From: Pseudoflavonifractor sp. An85
GTDB lineage: Bacteria; Bacillota; Clostridia; Oscillospirales; Oscillospiraceae
Reading direction: 5' to 3'
DNA: 64,000 bases
Assembly (NCBI RefSeq): GCF_002161235.1
Contig: NZ_NFHE01000004.1
Span: 84,484-148,483, forward strand
In this document: positions 8,091-19,300 of the stretch, in pieces
Layout of the letters: each line of letters begins with the position of its first letter
Numbering within the stretch: position 1 is the first letter of the stretch
Position numbers and translations under genes: made by a program
Notes under the pieces: generated by a model
Seen by the model: the letters and a program-made list of their open reading frames with translations, nothing else
Database searches by the model: none
What the model was told of the DNA's origin: nothing

Positions 8091-10419
8091 AATCATTCGG
8101 AAGTTAAAACAACGGGAAAAAGAGCCATTCCACATTCCCGGCAAGGTGCAGGATATTCTTCCTATCCGACGTGCGTGGGAAGATGGCGTGTTTCAGGTAG
8201 GGAAGAAGTTTTCCAGGACCTATCGGTTCACCGATGTGAACTATCAGGTGGCATCCAAGGCAGACCAGGAGAGTATGTTTTTGCAGTACTCGGATTTGCT
8301 GAATGCCCTGGACAGCGAAGCCACTGCCAAAATCACGATTTCCAACCACCCCATCAATCGCAAAAGCTATGAGGAGGCCATTCTTCTGTCCCTGTGTGGG
8401 GACAGCCTGGACGAGTATCGACAGGAGGTCAACCAACTGCTCATGGACAAGGCCATGGGTAGTCATGGGCTGGTGCAGGAGAAATTCATCACATCTTCCG
8501 TGGTAAAAAAGAATATCGAGGAAGCCAGAAACTATTTCTCCCGTGTGGGGACAGAATATACCACCTACTATGGACGCCTGGGGTCTCGTTGTACTGAATT
8601 GGATGCAGTGGAACGGCTGCGGATTTTCCACGATTTTTTCTGGCCGGAACATGCTTCCAGTTACCACATGGATTTCAAAGAAATGATGAAGAAAGGGCAT
8701 GATTTTCGAGACTACATTTGCCCGGATTCTGTGGAGAAGCACAGCGATTACCTTCGCTTGGGGAAACGGTATGCCCGTGTGCTTTATCTGAAGGATTACG
8801 CCTCCTTCATCAAGGACTCCATGGTGACCGAGCTGACCAATTTGAATCGCCAGCTCATGCTCTCCATTGATATTTGCCCCGTCTCCACCGATGAGTCTAT
8901 GCGGATCATTGAGAATATTGTGATGGGCGTGGAAAAGAACATCAACGATTGGCAGAGGCGTCAAAATGCCAATAATAATTTTTCTGCCATTATTCCCTAT
9001 GATATGGAATTGCAGAGAAAAGAGGCCAGAGAGTACATCAATGATGTTAACACACGGGATCAACGCATGATGTTTGCTGTTCTCACCATGGTACATGTGG
9101 CAGACACCAAGGAAGAGCTGGATCGGGATACGGAGACTATTTTGGCCATTGCCCGCAGTCACATGTGCCAGATGGCGGTGCTGCGATACCAGCAGCTGGA
9201 TGGCCTCCAGACGGTATTGCCCTTTGGAATCCGAAAAATTGACGCCTTTCGCACTCTGACCACCGAGTCTGTGGCTGTGTTTATGCCCTTCAAGGTCCAG
9301 GAAATCATGGACCGGGGCGGAATCTACTTCGGAGAGAATGCCATCTCTCACAACCTCATCATGTGTAATCTGGAAAATCTTATGAATCAGTCCACCTTTA
9401 TTTTGGGTGTGCCCGGGTCGGGTAAATCCTTTACGGCAAAACTACAGATTTTCCTCATGCTTCTGAGTACAGGTGACGATATCCTGATTTGTGACCCAGA
9501 AGGCGAGTATGCGAGCATGTTGCGAGGGATCGATAATGTCACCATAGCCAATATTTCCGCCAGTGGTGGAGACAGACTCAACGCTATGTACATGGAGGAG
9601 GGATACGGTGGGGAAGACCCGCTGGTGGAAAAATCCCAGTTTATCATGTCTCTGCTGGAGCGCATTGACAAAACGGCTGTTGGGGCAAAGCAGCATTCCA
9701 TCATCGACCGCTGTGTGGAGTATGTGTATGAGGATGCAAAGAAATCCGGTCATGTGGCTACACTTTGCCACTTGAGAGAAAAGCTGCTGGAGCAGCCAAA
9801 CCCGGAAGCCCAGGATCTGGCCCTGGCCCTGGAGCTGTACACCAGAGGCTCCCTCAACATCTTTGGGCGGGAGAGCACGGTGGATTTGAACAAACGTGTG
9901 GTGGTCTTTGACATTCATGGACTAGGAGAGCAGCTAAAACCTGCAGGACTACTGGTCATCACCGACACTATGCTCAACCGTGTGGCTCAGAACTGGAAGA
10001 AGGGGAGGCGGACCCATGTCATCATTGATGAGTTTCATGTGGTATTTGAAAATGAATTCTCCGCTGCCTTTTTCAATTCTGCTTGGCGTCAGTTCCGCAA
10101 GCGCAATGCCTACCCCACGGCCATTACCCAGAATGTTGAGTATCTTCTGGACTCAGTGCAGGCCAGTACCATGCTTTCCAACAGTGAATTTATCGTGATG
10201 CTCAACCAGGCAGCCAAGGATCGGGAGAAGCTGGGAGAACTGCTGAATATTTCAGATGAACAGATGAGCTATGTCACCAATGCGGAGCCTGGCTGTGGAC
10301 TAATCCGCTATGGAGGCGCAGTGGTGCCCTTTGTCAACCGTTTCCCTAAGAATACAAAAATGTATCAACGCATGACAACTCGCCCCGGCGAGGGCGATTT
10401 TGCAGGAGGACAGGCATAG
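8083..10419 (+). CDS. virB4: VirB4-type transfer ATPase
   Basis: A 778-residue ATPase that powers assembly and substrate movement in type IV secretion. Walker A GVPGSGKSFTAK lies near residue 442, ILICDPEGEYASM follows, and Walker B HVIIDEFHVVF is near 645, with the late NAYPTAITQNVEYLL motif. No frameshift or truncation is seen. The stop codon lies inside a terminator-like hairpin (10405-10430). Confidence 0.95.
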   Translation: MNRIIRKLKQREKEPFHIPGKVQDILPIRRAWEDGVFQVGKKFSRTYRFTDVNYQVASKADQESMFLQYSDLLNALDSEATAKITISNHPINRKSYEEAILLSLCGDSLDEYRQEVNQLLMDKAMGSHGLVQEKFITSSVVKKNIEEARNYFSRVGTEYTTYYGRLGSRCTELDAVERLRIFHDFFWPEHASSYHMDFKEMMKKGHDFRDYICPDSVEKHSDYLRLGKRYARVLYLKDYASFIKDSMVTELTNLNRQLMLSIDICPVSTDESMRIIENIVMGVEKNINDWQRRQNANNNFSAIIPYDMELQRKEAREYINDVNTRDQRMMFAVLTMVHVADTKEELDRDTETILAIARSHMCQMAVLRYQQLDGLQTVLPFGIRKIDAFRTLTTESVAVFMPFKVQEIMDRGGIYFGENAISHNLIMCNLENLMNQSTFILGVPGSGKSFTAKLQIFLMLLSTGDDILICDPEGEYASMLRGIDNVTIANISASGGDRLNAMYMEEGYGGEDPLVEKSQFIMSLLERIDKTAVGAKQHSIIDRCVEYVYEDAKKSGHVATLCHLREKLLEQPNPEAQDLALALELYTRGSLNIFGRESTVDLNKRVVVFDIHGLGEQLKPAGLLVITDTMLNRVAQNWKKGRRTHVIIDEFHVVFENEFSAAFFNSAWRQFRKRNAYPTAITQNVEYLLDSVQASTMLSNSEFIVMLNQAAKDREKLGELLNISDEQMSYVTNAEPGCGLIRYGGAVVPFVNRFPKNTKMYQRMTTRPGEGDFAGGQA

Positions 10420-10437
10420 GCCTGTCCTCCCGTTTTT
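10405..10437 (+). terminator. Terminator/attenuator after virB4
   Basis: GGAGGACAGGC pairs perfectly with GCCTGTCCTCC around a 4-base loop and is followed by CGTTTTTAG. The virB4 stop is in the loop region. It probably reduces transcription into the CHAP gene rather than ending the operon, since the following gene has no obvious promoter of its own. Confidence 0.75.
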
Positions 10438-10463
10438 AGTGTTACAGAAGGGGGTTATGCCAT

Positions 10464-12257
10464 TTGAGGGACATTAAAGTGAAAGAAACCATCAAAGACA
10501 TCAAACTGCTGAATAAAGCGGTGACGGTGGGCAGCCATACCCTTGATGCGGGGAACCGAGTGAAGACACGCGCCACTAGTTTTGCCAGTGGCAAGGAAGG
10601 GTCGGCCCATGAATATGCCCAGGAGAATTTGCAGGGGGCCATAAAGGACGGTGTCTCGGATGCCAGGAGAGATCTCACCGCTGGTGTAAAAGCCGGAGTT
10701 AAGGCCGGATGGCGGAGAGGGAAAAAGGAGTATCAAAAATATAAAGAACGCCATGCAGCACAAGAGTGCGATGCTCCGGTGCAAGGTGGGCGAGGAAGTG
10801 AAACATCCTCTCAGGCATATCAAAAAGGCAAGACATACGCTCAGGAGAAAGTGCAGCGATCTTACCGCATCAAAAGCAGCTCTAAAGGAGTTTCTGCATC
10901 ATCCAAGGCAAAACGCCCGATTGAGATGACAGGGAAAGACGCCCTGAATACAGCCAAAGGGTCCATGCGAAAGGCTGGTAAGACCGTAAAGACCGCACAG
11001 AGATCCTCCCAGGTGGCAGTACAAGGCGCCAGCAAGACTGCTGCCGCTGCCAGGCAATCCGCGATTGCTGTTGCCAGAACATCCAGGGCGACGGCACAAC
11101 TTAGTCAGGCTACTGCTCGAATCTCATCTTCTATGGCCAGAAGAGCAGCACATGTGGCGATTTCTGTGGTAAAAGGCGTCTTTGTAGGAATGAAAGTATT
11201 GTTGTCTGCCCTGGTTGCAGGAGGCACTGTTGCCGTGATGACTGTGGTAGTCCTGTGTGTGGTTGGTCTGATTGCTGGCTCGTTTTTTGGAATCTTCTTC
11301 TCCAATGCTGATGCCGGAGATGCTATGACGCTGCAACAGGTGGTTCGAGAGATCAACCAGGAGTACCAGGATGAATTAGATCACATCAAGACATCGGTGG
11401 CCCACGATGTGTTGGAAATGTCCGGCTCACGAGCCGTATGGCCGGAGGTGCTGTCTGTCTATTCGGTGAAAACTACTACAGATCCAGAACATCCACAGGA
11501 AGTGGCTACGATGACAGAGGATAAGAAGCGGCTGCTGGAGGATATATTTTGGGAAATGAATCAGATCGACCATCGAACAGAATCGAAAACGGAGACCGAA
11601 GTGGTGGAAACTGACGATGGGAATGGAAACATCCTAGAGGAAGAAGTCTCTGTAACCAACATCTATCTGTACATTACCGTAAGCCACAAGACAGCCGAGG
11701 AAATGGTACAAGCATACCATTTTGACCAAGAGCAGAAAGAAATGATGGTAGAGTTGCTGGACGAGGAAAATGCTTCCTTGTGGACATCTGTGCTATACGG
11801 CATTGGAGCCTCTGATGAACAAATCGTTGCAGTAGCACTTTCCCAGGTTGGAAATGTGGGGGGAGAGCCGTACTGGTCCTGGTATGGCTTCAGCTCTCAT
11901 GTGGAGTGGTGTGCGTGCTTTGTCTCCTGGTGCGCCAACGAGTGTGGTTACATCGAAAACGGAATCATCCCTAAATTTGCTGGATGTGTCGGCGGCATCA
12001 ACTGGTTCAAGGAACGTGGTCAATGGGCTGACAACAGCATAGAGCCAACACCTGGTATGCTGATCTTCTTTGACTGGGATGACCCAGATGGCCTATCTGG
12101 TCCCCAGGATGGATTATCGGATCATGTGGGTATTGTGGAGAAGGTGGAAGGTGGGCGTGTCTACACCATCGAAGGAAATTCTGGGGACGCATGCCGGCAG
12201 AGAAGTTACCCTGTTGGGTATTATGAAATTATGGGATATGGCATGCCGGCATACTAA
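10464..12257 (+). CDS. Membrane-anchored CHAP-domain cell-wall hydrolase of the transfer system
   Basis: A 597-residue, VirB1-like protein. The N-terminal 240 residues are basic and Ala/Ser/Lys rich with repetitive helices; one strong transmembrane helix follows at about 250-280 (VAVMTVVVLCVVGLIAGSFFG), then an extracytoplasmic linker and a C-terminal CHAP domain (about 450-597) with catalytic Cys in VEWCACFVSWC (near 482) and His in SDHVGIVEKV (near 553). It would open peptidoglycan locally for the channel. TTG at 10464 is the start, with GGGGG upstream. CD1108/Orf14-type proteins are the nearest known relatives. Confidence 0.85.
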   Translation: MRDIKVKETIKDIKLLNKAVTVGSHTLDAGNRVKTRATSFASGKEGSAHEYAQENLQGAIKDGVSDARRDLTAGVKAGVKAGWRRGKKEYQKYKERHAAQECDAPVQGGRGSETSSQAYQKGKTYAQEKVQRSYRIKSSSKGVSASSKAKRPIEMTGKDALNTAKGSMRKAGKTVKTAQRSSQVAVQGASKTAAAARQSAIAVARTSRATAQLSQATARISSSMARRAAHVAISVVKGVFVGMKVLLSALVAGGTVAVMTVVVLCVVGLIAGSFFGIFFSNADAGDAMTLQQVVREINQEYQDELDHIKTSVAHDVLEMSGSRAVWPEVLSVYSVKTTTDPEHPQEVATMTEDKKRLLEDIFWEMNQIDHRTESKTETEVVETDDGNGNILEEEVSVTNIYLYITVSHKTAEEMVQAYHFDQEQKEMMVELLDEENASLWTSVLYGIGASDEQIVAVALSQVGNVGGEPYWSWYGFSSHVEWCACFVSWCANECGYIENGIIPKFAGCVGGINWFKERGQWADNSIEPTPGMLIFFDWDDPDGLSGPQDGLSDHVGIVEKVEGGRVYTIEGNSGDACRQRSYPVGYYEIMGYGMPAY

Positions 12258-12278
12258 CAACAGGGAGGGAGACAAGAG

Positions 12279-13025
12279 TTGACAAGGAGAAAACGAGCGG
12301 TTTTGAGTGGAATTATGCTGATTTTGGTACTAGCTGTGGGTGGAACTGCTGGACAGAGCAAGGAAGCGTCTATTTCCAACGAGGAAAGAGAATCGGCGTC
12401 TTCCGTTACCAGTCCGATACCCACATCTCCAGCTCCAGAGGCGAAACCTACGCCCACTGCGGGTCCCACACCTGTACCTACGCCTGAACTGTCTTCGACT
12501 CCAGTGGCACCGACAACGTCCACGCCAGAGCCAACCCCAGAACCTATCAAGAACCCTGAGCCTACACCCAGGCCGACCCAATCTCCAGATGGGGTGGTGG
12601 AGGAAATGGCCAGCCGTCCGGGGATGATCGGACGGCTGACCATTGCGGATGTTGGGATCAATGTGGCTCTCTTTGGGCGTGATCTCCGTGAGGATAACCA
12701 GGCGATTGTTGATGCAGTTGATAGTGCAGCCTATATCTACACTGATGTACTTGGAGACGTTCGAGACATCATATCTGACCATGACAATCAAGGCTTTGAC
12801 GGAATCAAACGGGCTGTAGTAGGTCAGACAGTTGCCACTATTGATTTTGGAACGCAGCAAGAAAAGTATGTGTGCATAGAAAAATACAACCATGGACAGA
12901 ACGTGTTGACAGATCTCCTGGCGGACGATGGCACTTCTGTGCTGTATCAACACAGTCCTGGCTTAATAATGTACACGTGCAATGCAGATGGAAGCGTCAC
13001 GATTACTTGCTGGACGCCAATGTAA
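12279..13025 (+). CDS. Exported Pro/Thr-stalk protein with a sortase-like domain
   Basis: A 248-residue protein starting TTG at 12279 after GGGAGGGAG. It has an N-terminal signal helix (AVLSGIMLILVLAVGGTAG), a Pro/Thr-rich stalk to about residue 105, and a C-terminal domain that reads like a sortase beta-barrel: IGRLTIADVGINVALFG, SDHDNQGF with a His, and MYTCNADGSVTITCW with a Cys. The Arg that normally follows the Cys strand is not seen, so it may be inactive or use another mechanism. Position downstream of the CHAP gene suggests a wall-exposed transfer or adhesion role. Confidence 0.6.
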   Translation: MTRRKRAVLSGIMLILVLAVGGTAGQSKEASISNEERESASSVTSPIPTSPAPEAKPTPTAGPTPVPTPELSSTPVAPTTSTPEPTPEPIKNPEPTPRPTQSPDGVVEEMASRPGMIGRLTIADVGINVALFGRDLREDNQAIVDAVDSAAYIYTDVLGDVRDIISDHDNQGFDGIKRAVVGQTVATIDFGTQQEKYVCIEKYNHGQNVLTDLLADDGTSVLYQHSPGLIMYTCNADGSVTITCWTPM

Positions 13026-13047
13026 AACAGAGGAGGTGAAGAAATTC

Positions 13048-13257
13048 ATGACCAGGGATGAGAAAAATTTAATTTGTCTTTATAATCCTGGCGACCGAAA
13101 TGGTTTGATAGCGAATCTGACGGAAATGTGTAAACAGCTAACCCTAGAGGAGACAGAGCTATTAGAACTGACAAACAGTACCCTGGGCAAACTTCGGGAC
13201 ATGACTGATGCCGAGTTTGAACGGCTGGATTTGTACCTGGATTTTGGTGAAGAATAG
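13048..13257 (+). CDS. TTRAP-family transposon-transfer assisting protein
   Basis: A 69-residue acidic protein: TRDEKNLICLYNPGDRNGLI followed by an LTLEETELLELT helix and MTDAEFERLDLYLDF. This pattern matches the transposon-transfer assisting (TTRAP) family common beside the large helicase gene in Clostridial ICEs. ATG at 13048 is preferred because GAGGAGGTG lies 7-10 bases upstream. The biochemical role of the family is not established. Confidence 0.8.
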   Translation: MTRDEKNLICLYNPGDRNGLIANLTEMCKQLTLEETELLELTNSTLGKLRDMTDAEFERLDLYLDFGEE

Positions 13258-13269
13258 CATATGAGCAGC

Positions 13270-13299
13270 GGGAAGCCCGATTGGGCTTCCCACTTTTTG
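13270..13299 (+). terminator. Rho-independent terminator-like hairpin upstream of the helicase gene
   Basis: GGGAAGCCC and GGGCTTCCC form a perfect 9-base stem with loop GATT, followed by ACTTTTTG. It sits just before the ribosome site of the large helicase gene, so it may act as an attenuator. Confidence 0.7.
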
Positions 13300-13317
13300 T
13301 TGAGAGGAGAAAAAGAA

Positions 13318-16300
13318 ATGTCATCGAAATTGGAGTACTACAGGGAGATGGCTTTTTATGAAGGCTGTAAACTGGCTACCAGTAGAACTGAATGGATCAG
13401 TTTTTTGACCACGGTATCTCAGCTCTACAAATATCCATATCATGAGCAGCTGTTGATTCATGCGCAGCGACCGGATGCCACAGCCTGTGCCTCCTATGAT
13501 GTGTGGAATAAGAAGATGGGACGGTATATCCGGCGTGGAGCAAAAGGGATTGCTTTGCTGGATGACTCGGGAGGAAAGCCTCGTATACGCTATGTGTTTG
13601 ACCTCTCAGATACAGTTGCGGTGAGTGAACAGTCCCGGACACCGTGGCTATGGGAACTGGAAGATAAACATGTGGTTCCTGTGACGGCTATGCTGGAGCG
13701 TACCTATGGGGTAGGGGGTAATAGCATTGAACGACAAATCATGGACATAGCCCGAAAACTATCCGATGAATATTGGAAAGATCATCAAAAGGACATTCTT
13801 CGTATCCTTGACGACTCTTTCTTGGAGGAGTATGATGAGTTCAACGTAGGGGTTAGATTCAAGACTGCTGCGACAGTAAGCATTGCATATTCCATCATGC
13901 TCCGCTGTGGGTTGAAGCCGGAGTTCTACTTTGACTATCAGGACTTTGTGGCAATCTTCGACTTTGACACTCCGGCTACCATTGAGGCGTTGGGGTCAGC
14001 AGTCAGCCAAATCAACCAGCAGGTTTTGCGGCAAATTGGTGAAACAATTCGCAGAGCGGATCGTGAAGCGGTTCAGGAAAGGAGAAAACTGAATGAAAGA
14101 CACCGTGAAGAGCAGCTTGGAAGACAAGCTGGAGTACGTCCAGAGCGGGGAGTGCTTGATTCCGAAGTTAAAATTGAGCGACCAGGAGGACACGCCTCTG
14201 GGCAAGTACGGCAGGATGCGGAAAGCATACCTGAAGGAACATCGGCCCATCATCTACAACCACATGCTGCTCCGAGAGACCCTGTACCCCCATCTGAGGG
14301 AGATCGACCAGACGGCCAGAGAGAGACTGGAGCAGATGATGCCGGAGCTGGCGAAGGAAGCGGGAGCGACAGAGCAGCTGAAGGCCAGCGACCCGATGAA
14401 GTGGGTGGGGCTAATGAACAACTGCAAGGCGCAAGCCGAGGAGATTCTGAAGGCGGAGCTGATTTACAATTAAATAAGGAAACTGAGGGCGCAGGTAGTG
14501 AAGAGCTACCTGCGCATTTGCATGTTCAGCAAGAAGAGAAGTCACAAATTTCTGTTCAGGTTAACGGCAAGTGGCAGGCATTCTCCAATGTCAAAGCTGC
14601 CGAGGAAGCCTCTTTTGAGGAATACAAGACCAATCTGCACCGCAACGCCGAGAATTTCCGTATCACTGACGATCACTTGGGTGAAGGCGGTCCCAAGGCT
14701 AAGTTCCAGGCCAATGTCGAGGCAATCAAGTTGCTGAAATACCTGGAGGAAACCACCGGACAGGCAACGCCGGAGCAGCAGCAGATCCTGTCCCGGTATG
14801 TGGGCTGGGGTGGCCTTGCCGATGCCTTTGACCCGCACAAGGAAAGTTGGAGCACGGAGTATGAGCAACTGAAAGAGCTGCTGACGCCAGAGGAGTACGC
14901 CGCTGCCAGAGGCTCCACCCTGAATGCCCACTATACCAGCCCCGTTGTCATCCGGGCCATGTACGATGCGGTGGGGCGCATGGGGTTTGAGACGGGAAAT
15001 ATTCTGGAGCCGTCCTGCGGTGTGGGCAACTTCTTTGGAATGCTGCCGGAACGTATGACCGGAAGTAAGCTGTACGGCGTGGAGCTGGACAGCATCAGCG
15101 GACGCATTGCCCAGCAGCTTTATCCCAGGGCGGAGATTACGGTGGCAGGCTTTGAGACCACCGATCGGCGGGACTTCTATGACCTGGCCATTGGTAATGT
15201 GCCTTTTGGGCAGTACCAGGTCAACGACAAAGCCTACAACAAGCTGCACTTTAACATCCACAACTACTTCTTTGCAAAAGCATTGGACCAGGTGCGCCCT
15301 GGGGGCGTGGTGGCCTTCGTCACCTCACGCTATACCATGGACGCCAAGGATTCTACGGTGCGCCGATACCTGGCCCAACGGGCCGAGCTGTTGGGAGCCA
15401 TTCGACTGCCCAACAACGCCTTTAAGGCCAACGCCGGGACTGAGGTGGTTTCTGACATTATCTTTTTGCAGAAACGGGAGCGGCCTGTGGAGCTTGCGCC
15501 AGAGTGGACCCAAGTAGGGCAAAACCAGTATGGCCACACCATCAACCAATATTTTGTGGACCATCCCAATATGGTGCTGGGCCGGGAGGAACTGCAAAGC
15601 TCGGCTCACGGCATGGCCTATACGGTCTCGCCTCTGGAGGGGGCAGACCTTGCCCAGCAGCTCCAGGAGGCCGTGCAGCATATTGGAGGCACCTACCAGC
15701 CAATGGTGACAAACAGAACGGAAGTGCAGTTGCCGGCAGATGTGATCCCTGCAGACCCGTCTGTGAAGCCCTACTCCTATACTATGGTCAAGGGTGTCCT
15801 GTATTATCGTGAGGACAGCTACATGGTGCGACCTAACCTCAATGCCACAGCCGAGGCACGTGCAAAGGGTATGGTGGAGCTGCGAAATTGTGTCCAGCAG
15901 CTGATTGATCTGCAAATGGACGCCACCACGTCGGACCGTGACATCCAGGAGAAACAGGCGGAGCTGAACCGGCTCTATGATGATTTTTCTGCCCAATACG
16001 GGCAAATCACCAGCCGAGCAAATCGGCTGGCCTTTGAGGATGACTCCGCCTACTATCTCCTGTCTGCCCTGGAGGAAGTGGATGAGGATGGAAAGCTACT
16101 CCGGAAGGCGGATATTTTCACAAAACGTACCATTAAGCCCCATCAAGTTGTCACCTCGGTGGACACGGCCAGTGAGGCCTTGGCGGTCTCCATTGCAGAA
16201 AAAGCTGGGGTGGACATGCCCTATATGGCACAGCTGACGGGGAAGACGGAACAGGAACTGGCCAAAGAGCTGGAAGGGGTTATTTTCCGCTTGCCAGGAG

Positions 16301-19300
16301 CTACAGCGCAAAACCAGCGGGCACGCTATGAGACAGCAGATGCATACCTGTCTGGCAATGTGCGTGTGAAGCTGCGACAAGCACAACGGGCAGCGGAGTC
16401 AAATCCCATCTTCCATATCAATGTAGAGGCCTTGGAGAAGGCTCAGCCCAAGGATTTGGATGCATCGGAAATCGAGGTGCGCCTGGGTGCAACCTGGATT
16501 GATAAAGAGTACATCCAACAATTCATGTATGAGACTTTTGACACGCCCTATTATTTGCAGCACAGTGTTCAGGTCAATTATAGTCCCTTCACCGCAGAGT
16601 GGCAGATCACGCACAAGAGCCATATTTCCTGCAATGACATTGCTGCTCACACCACCTACGGCACCGACCGGGCCAGCGCTTATAAAATCCTGGAGGAATC
16701 TCTCAACCTTCGAGACATTCGCATTTACGACAAGGTAGAGGACCCGGATGGAAAGGAACGGCGTGTGCTCAACTCCAGGGAGACCACCTTGGCGCAGCAA
16801 AAGCAGCAGGCCATCCGGGATGCCTTCCGGGATTGGATTTGGAAGGACCCGCAACGGCGGCAGAAGTTGGTGGCTCAGTACAATGAGGAGATGAATGCCA
16901 CGAGGCCACGGGAATACGATGGCAGCCATATCACCTTTGGAGGAATGAACCCGGAGATTACCTTGCGGGAACATCAGAGGAATGCCATTGCCCACGTGTT
17001 GTACGGCGGTAATACCCTCCTGGCCCACGAGGTAGGGGCAGGGAAGACCTTTGAGATGGTGGCCGCTGCCATGGAGAGTAAACGCCTGGGCTTGTGCCAA
17101 AAATCTCTCTTTGTGGTGCCAAATCACCTGACAGGGCAGTGGGGGAGCGAATTTTTACGGCTTTATCCTTCCGCCAACATTCTGGTGACCAGCAAAAAGG
17201 ATTTTGAGCCGGGAAACCGGAAACGCTTCTGTGCCCGCATTGCTACGGGTGACTACGATGCGGTGATTATTGGTCATTCCCAGTTTGAGAAAATCCCCAT
17301 CAGCCAGGAGCGGCAGGAGCGGCTCTTGCAGGAGCAGATCGACGAAGTTACTGAGGGCATCGCCCAGGTCAAGCAGAATGGCGGGGAGTCGTTTACCATC
17401 AAACAGCTGGAGCGCACCCGAAAGAGTCTGGAGAGCAAACTGGAGAAGCTCAGGGCAGATGAGCGCAAGGACGATGTTGTGACGTTTGAGCAGTTGGGCG
17501 TGGATCGCCTGTTTGTGGACGAGGCACACCTGTTCAAAAACTTGTTCCTCTTTACAAAAATGCGCAACGTGGCGGGGCTATCCACCACAGAGGCGCAGAA
17601 ATCCAGCGATATGTTTGCCAAGTGCCGCTATATGGATGAAATCACCGGGAGCCGGGGCATCGTTTTTGCCACGGGTACTCCGGTATCAAACTCCATGACG
17701 GAGCTGTATACCATGCAGCGGTATCTCCAGTATGAGCGGCTGAAGGAGACCCAAATGGCCCACTTTGATTGTTGGGCCAGTCGGTTTGGCGAAACGGTGT
17801 CGGCCATGGAGCTGGCTCCCGAGGGGACTGGCTACCGGGTACGCACTCGATTCTCCAAGTTCTATAACCTCCCGGAGTTGATGAATCTGTTCAAAGAGGT
17901 GGCAGACATCAAAACTGCTGACCAGCTGCACCTGCCCACCCCGGAGGTGGAGTATCACAATGTGGTGGCTCAGCCTACTGAGCATCAGAAGCACATGGTC
18001 AAGGAGTTATCTGACCGGGCTGCAAAAGTTCACAGTGGGAGCGTGGATTCCAGCATAGATAATATGCTGAAAATCACCAGCGATGGGCGCAAGTTGGGAC
18101 TGGATCAGCGTATTATCAATCCCTTGTTACCGGATGATCCGGGCAGCAAGGTGAATCTGTGCGTGAATAACATCTTCCAAATCTGGGAGGACAGTCAGAC
18201 CGAGCGGCTGACCCAGCTGGTATTTTGTGATATATCTACGCCGAAAAGCAAAGGGGCGGACGGAGAGGCGGAATTTTCTGTCTATGAGGACATCCGGCAA
18301 AAGCTGATGGCGCGAGGTGTGCCGGAAAAGGAGATCGCCTTCATTCACGACGCCAATACCGACGCCAAGAAGAAAGAACTATTTGGGAAAGTGCGCAGCG
18401 GCCAGGTGCGGGTGTTGATGGGCAGTACCTCCAAGATGGGAGCTGGCACTAATGTTCAGGATCGGCTGATTGCGCTTCATGACCTGGACTGCCCATGGCG
18501 TCCAGGAGACCTGGAGCAGCGCAAGGGGCGTATTGTCCGCCAGGGGAATCAAAATCAAACCGTACATGTCTACCGTTATGTGACAGAGGGCACGTTTGAT
18601 GCCTATCTCTGGCAAACGGTGGAGAACAAACAGCGGTTCATTTCCCAGATTATGACCAGCAAATCCCCGGTTCGCTCCTGCGATGATGTGGATGAAACGG
18701 CCTTGTCCTTTGCTGAAATCAAGGCGCTGTGTGCCGGAGACCCCCGCATCAAGGAGCGGATGGACCTGGATGTGGATGTGGCTCGGCTTCGGCTGATGAA
18801 AGCCGACCACCAGAGTCAGCAGTATCGCTTGGAGGATCGGGTGTTGACGTATTTTCCCCGGGCCATAGAGGAGAACAAGGGCTATATCCGGGGCTTCCAA
18901 GCGGATATGCAGGTGTTGGAGCAACACCCGCACCCCAAGGATGGGTTTGCAGGCATGGAGGTTATGGGACAGTTGTGGACGGACAAAGAGAAGGCAGGAG
19001 AGGCTCTGCTGGATGCCTGTCGGGTGGCCCCAGGTGGAGAGGCGATTAAGGTGGGGCGCTACCGTGGATTTGAAATGAGTGTATCCTTCAATGGCTTTGG
19101 AGAATGTCAGTTGACGATGCACAACCACATGAGCCACCTTGTTACCCTGGGGCAAGATGTACGGGGGAATATCCTGCGCATGGACAATGCCTTGGGGCAG
19201 ATGGAGAAACGGCTGAACCAGGTGGAGGCCAAGCTGGATAATCTGTACCGTCAACAGGCAGCGGCTCAGGAAGAACTGGGCAAGCCCTTCCCCCAGGAAC

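Noticed and set aside
13261..13317. Upstream ATG for the methylase/helicase gene
   Set aside because: The 19 extra codons span a terminator hairpin and there is no ribosome site; ATG 13318 has a good one.
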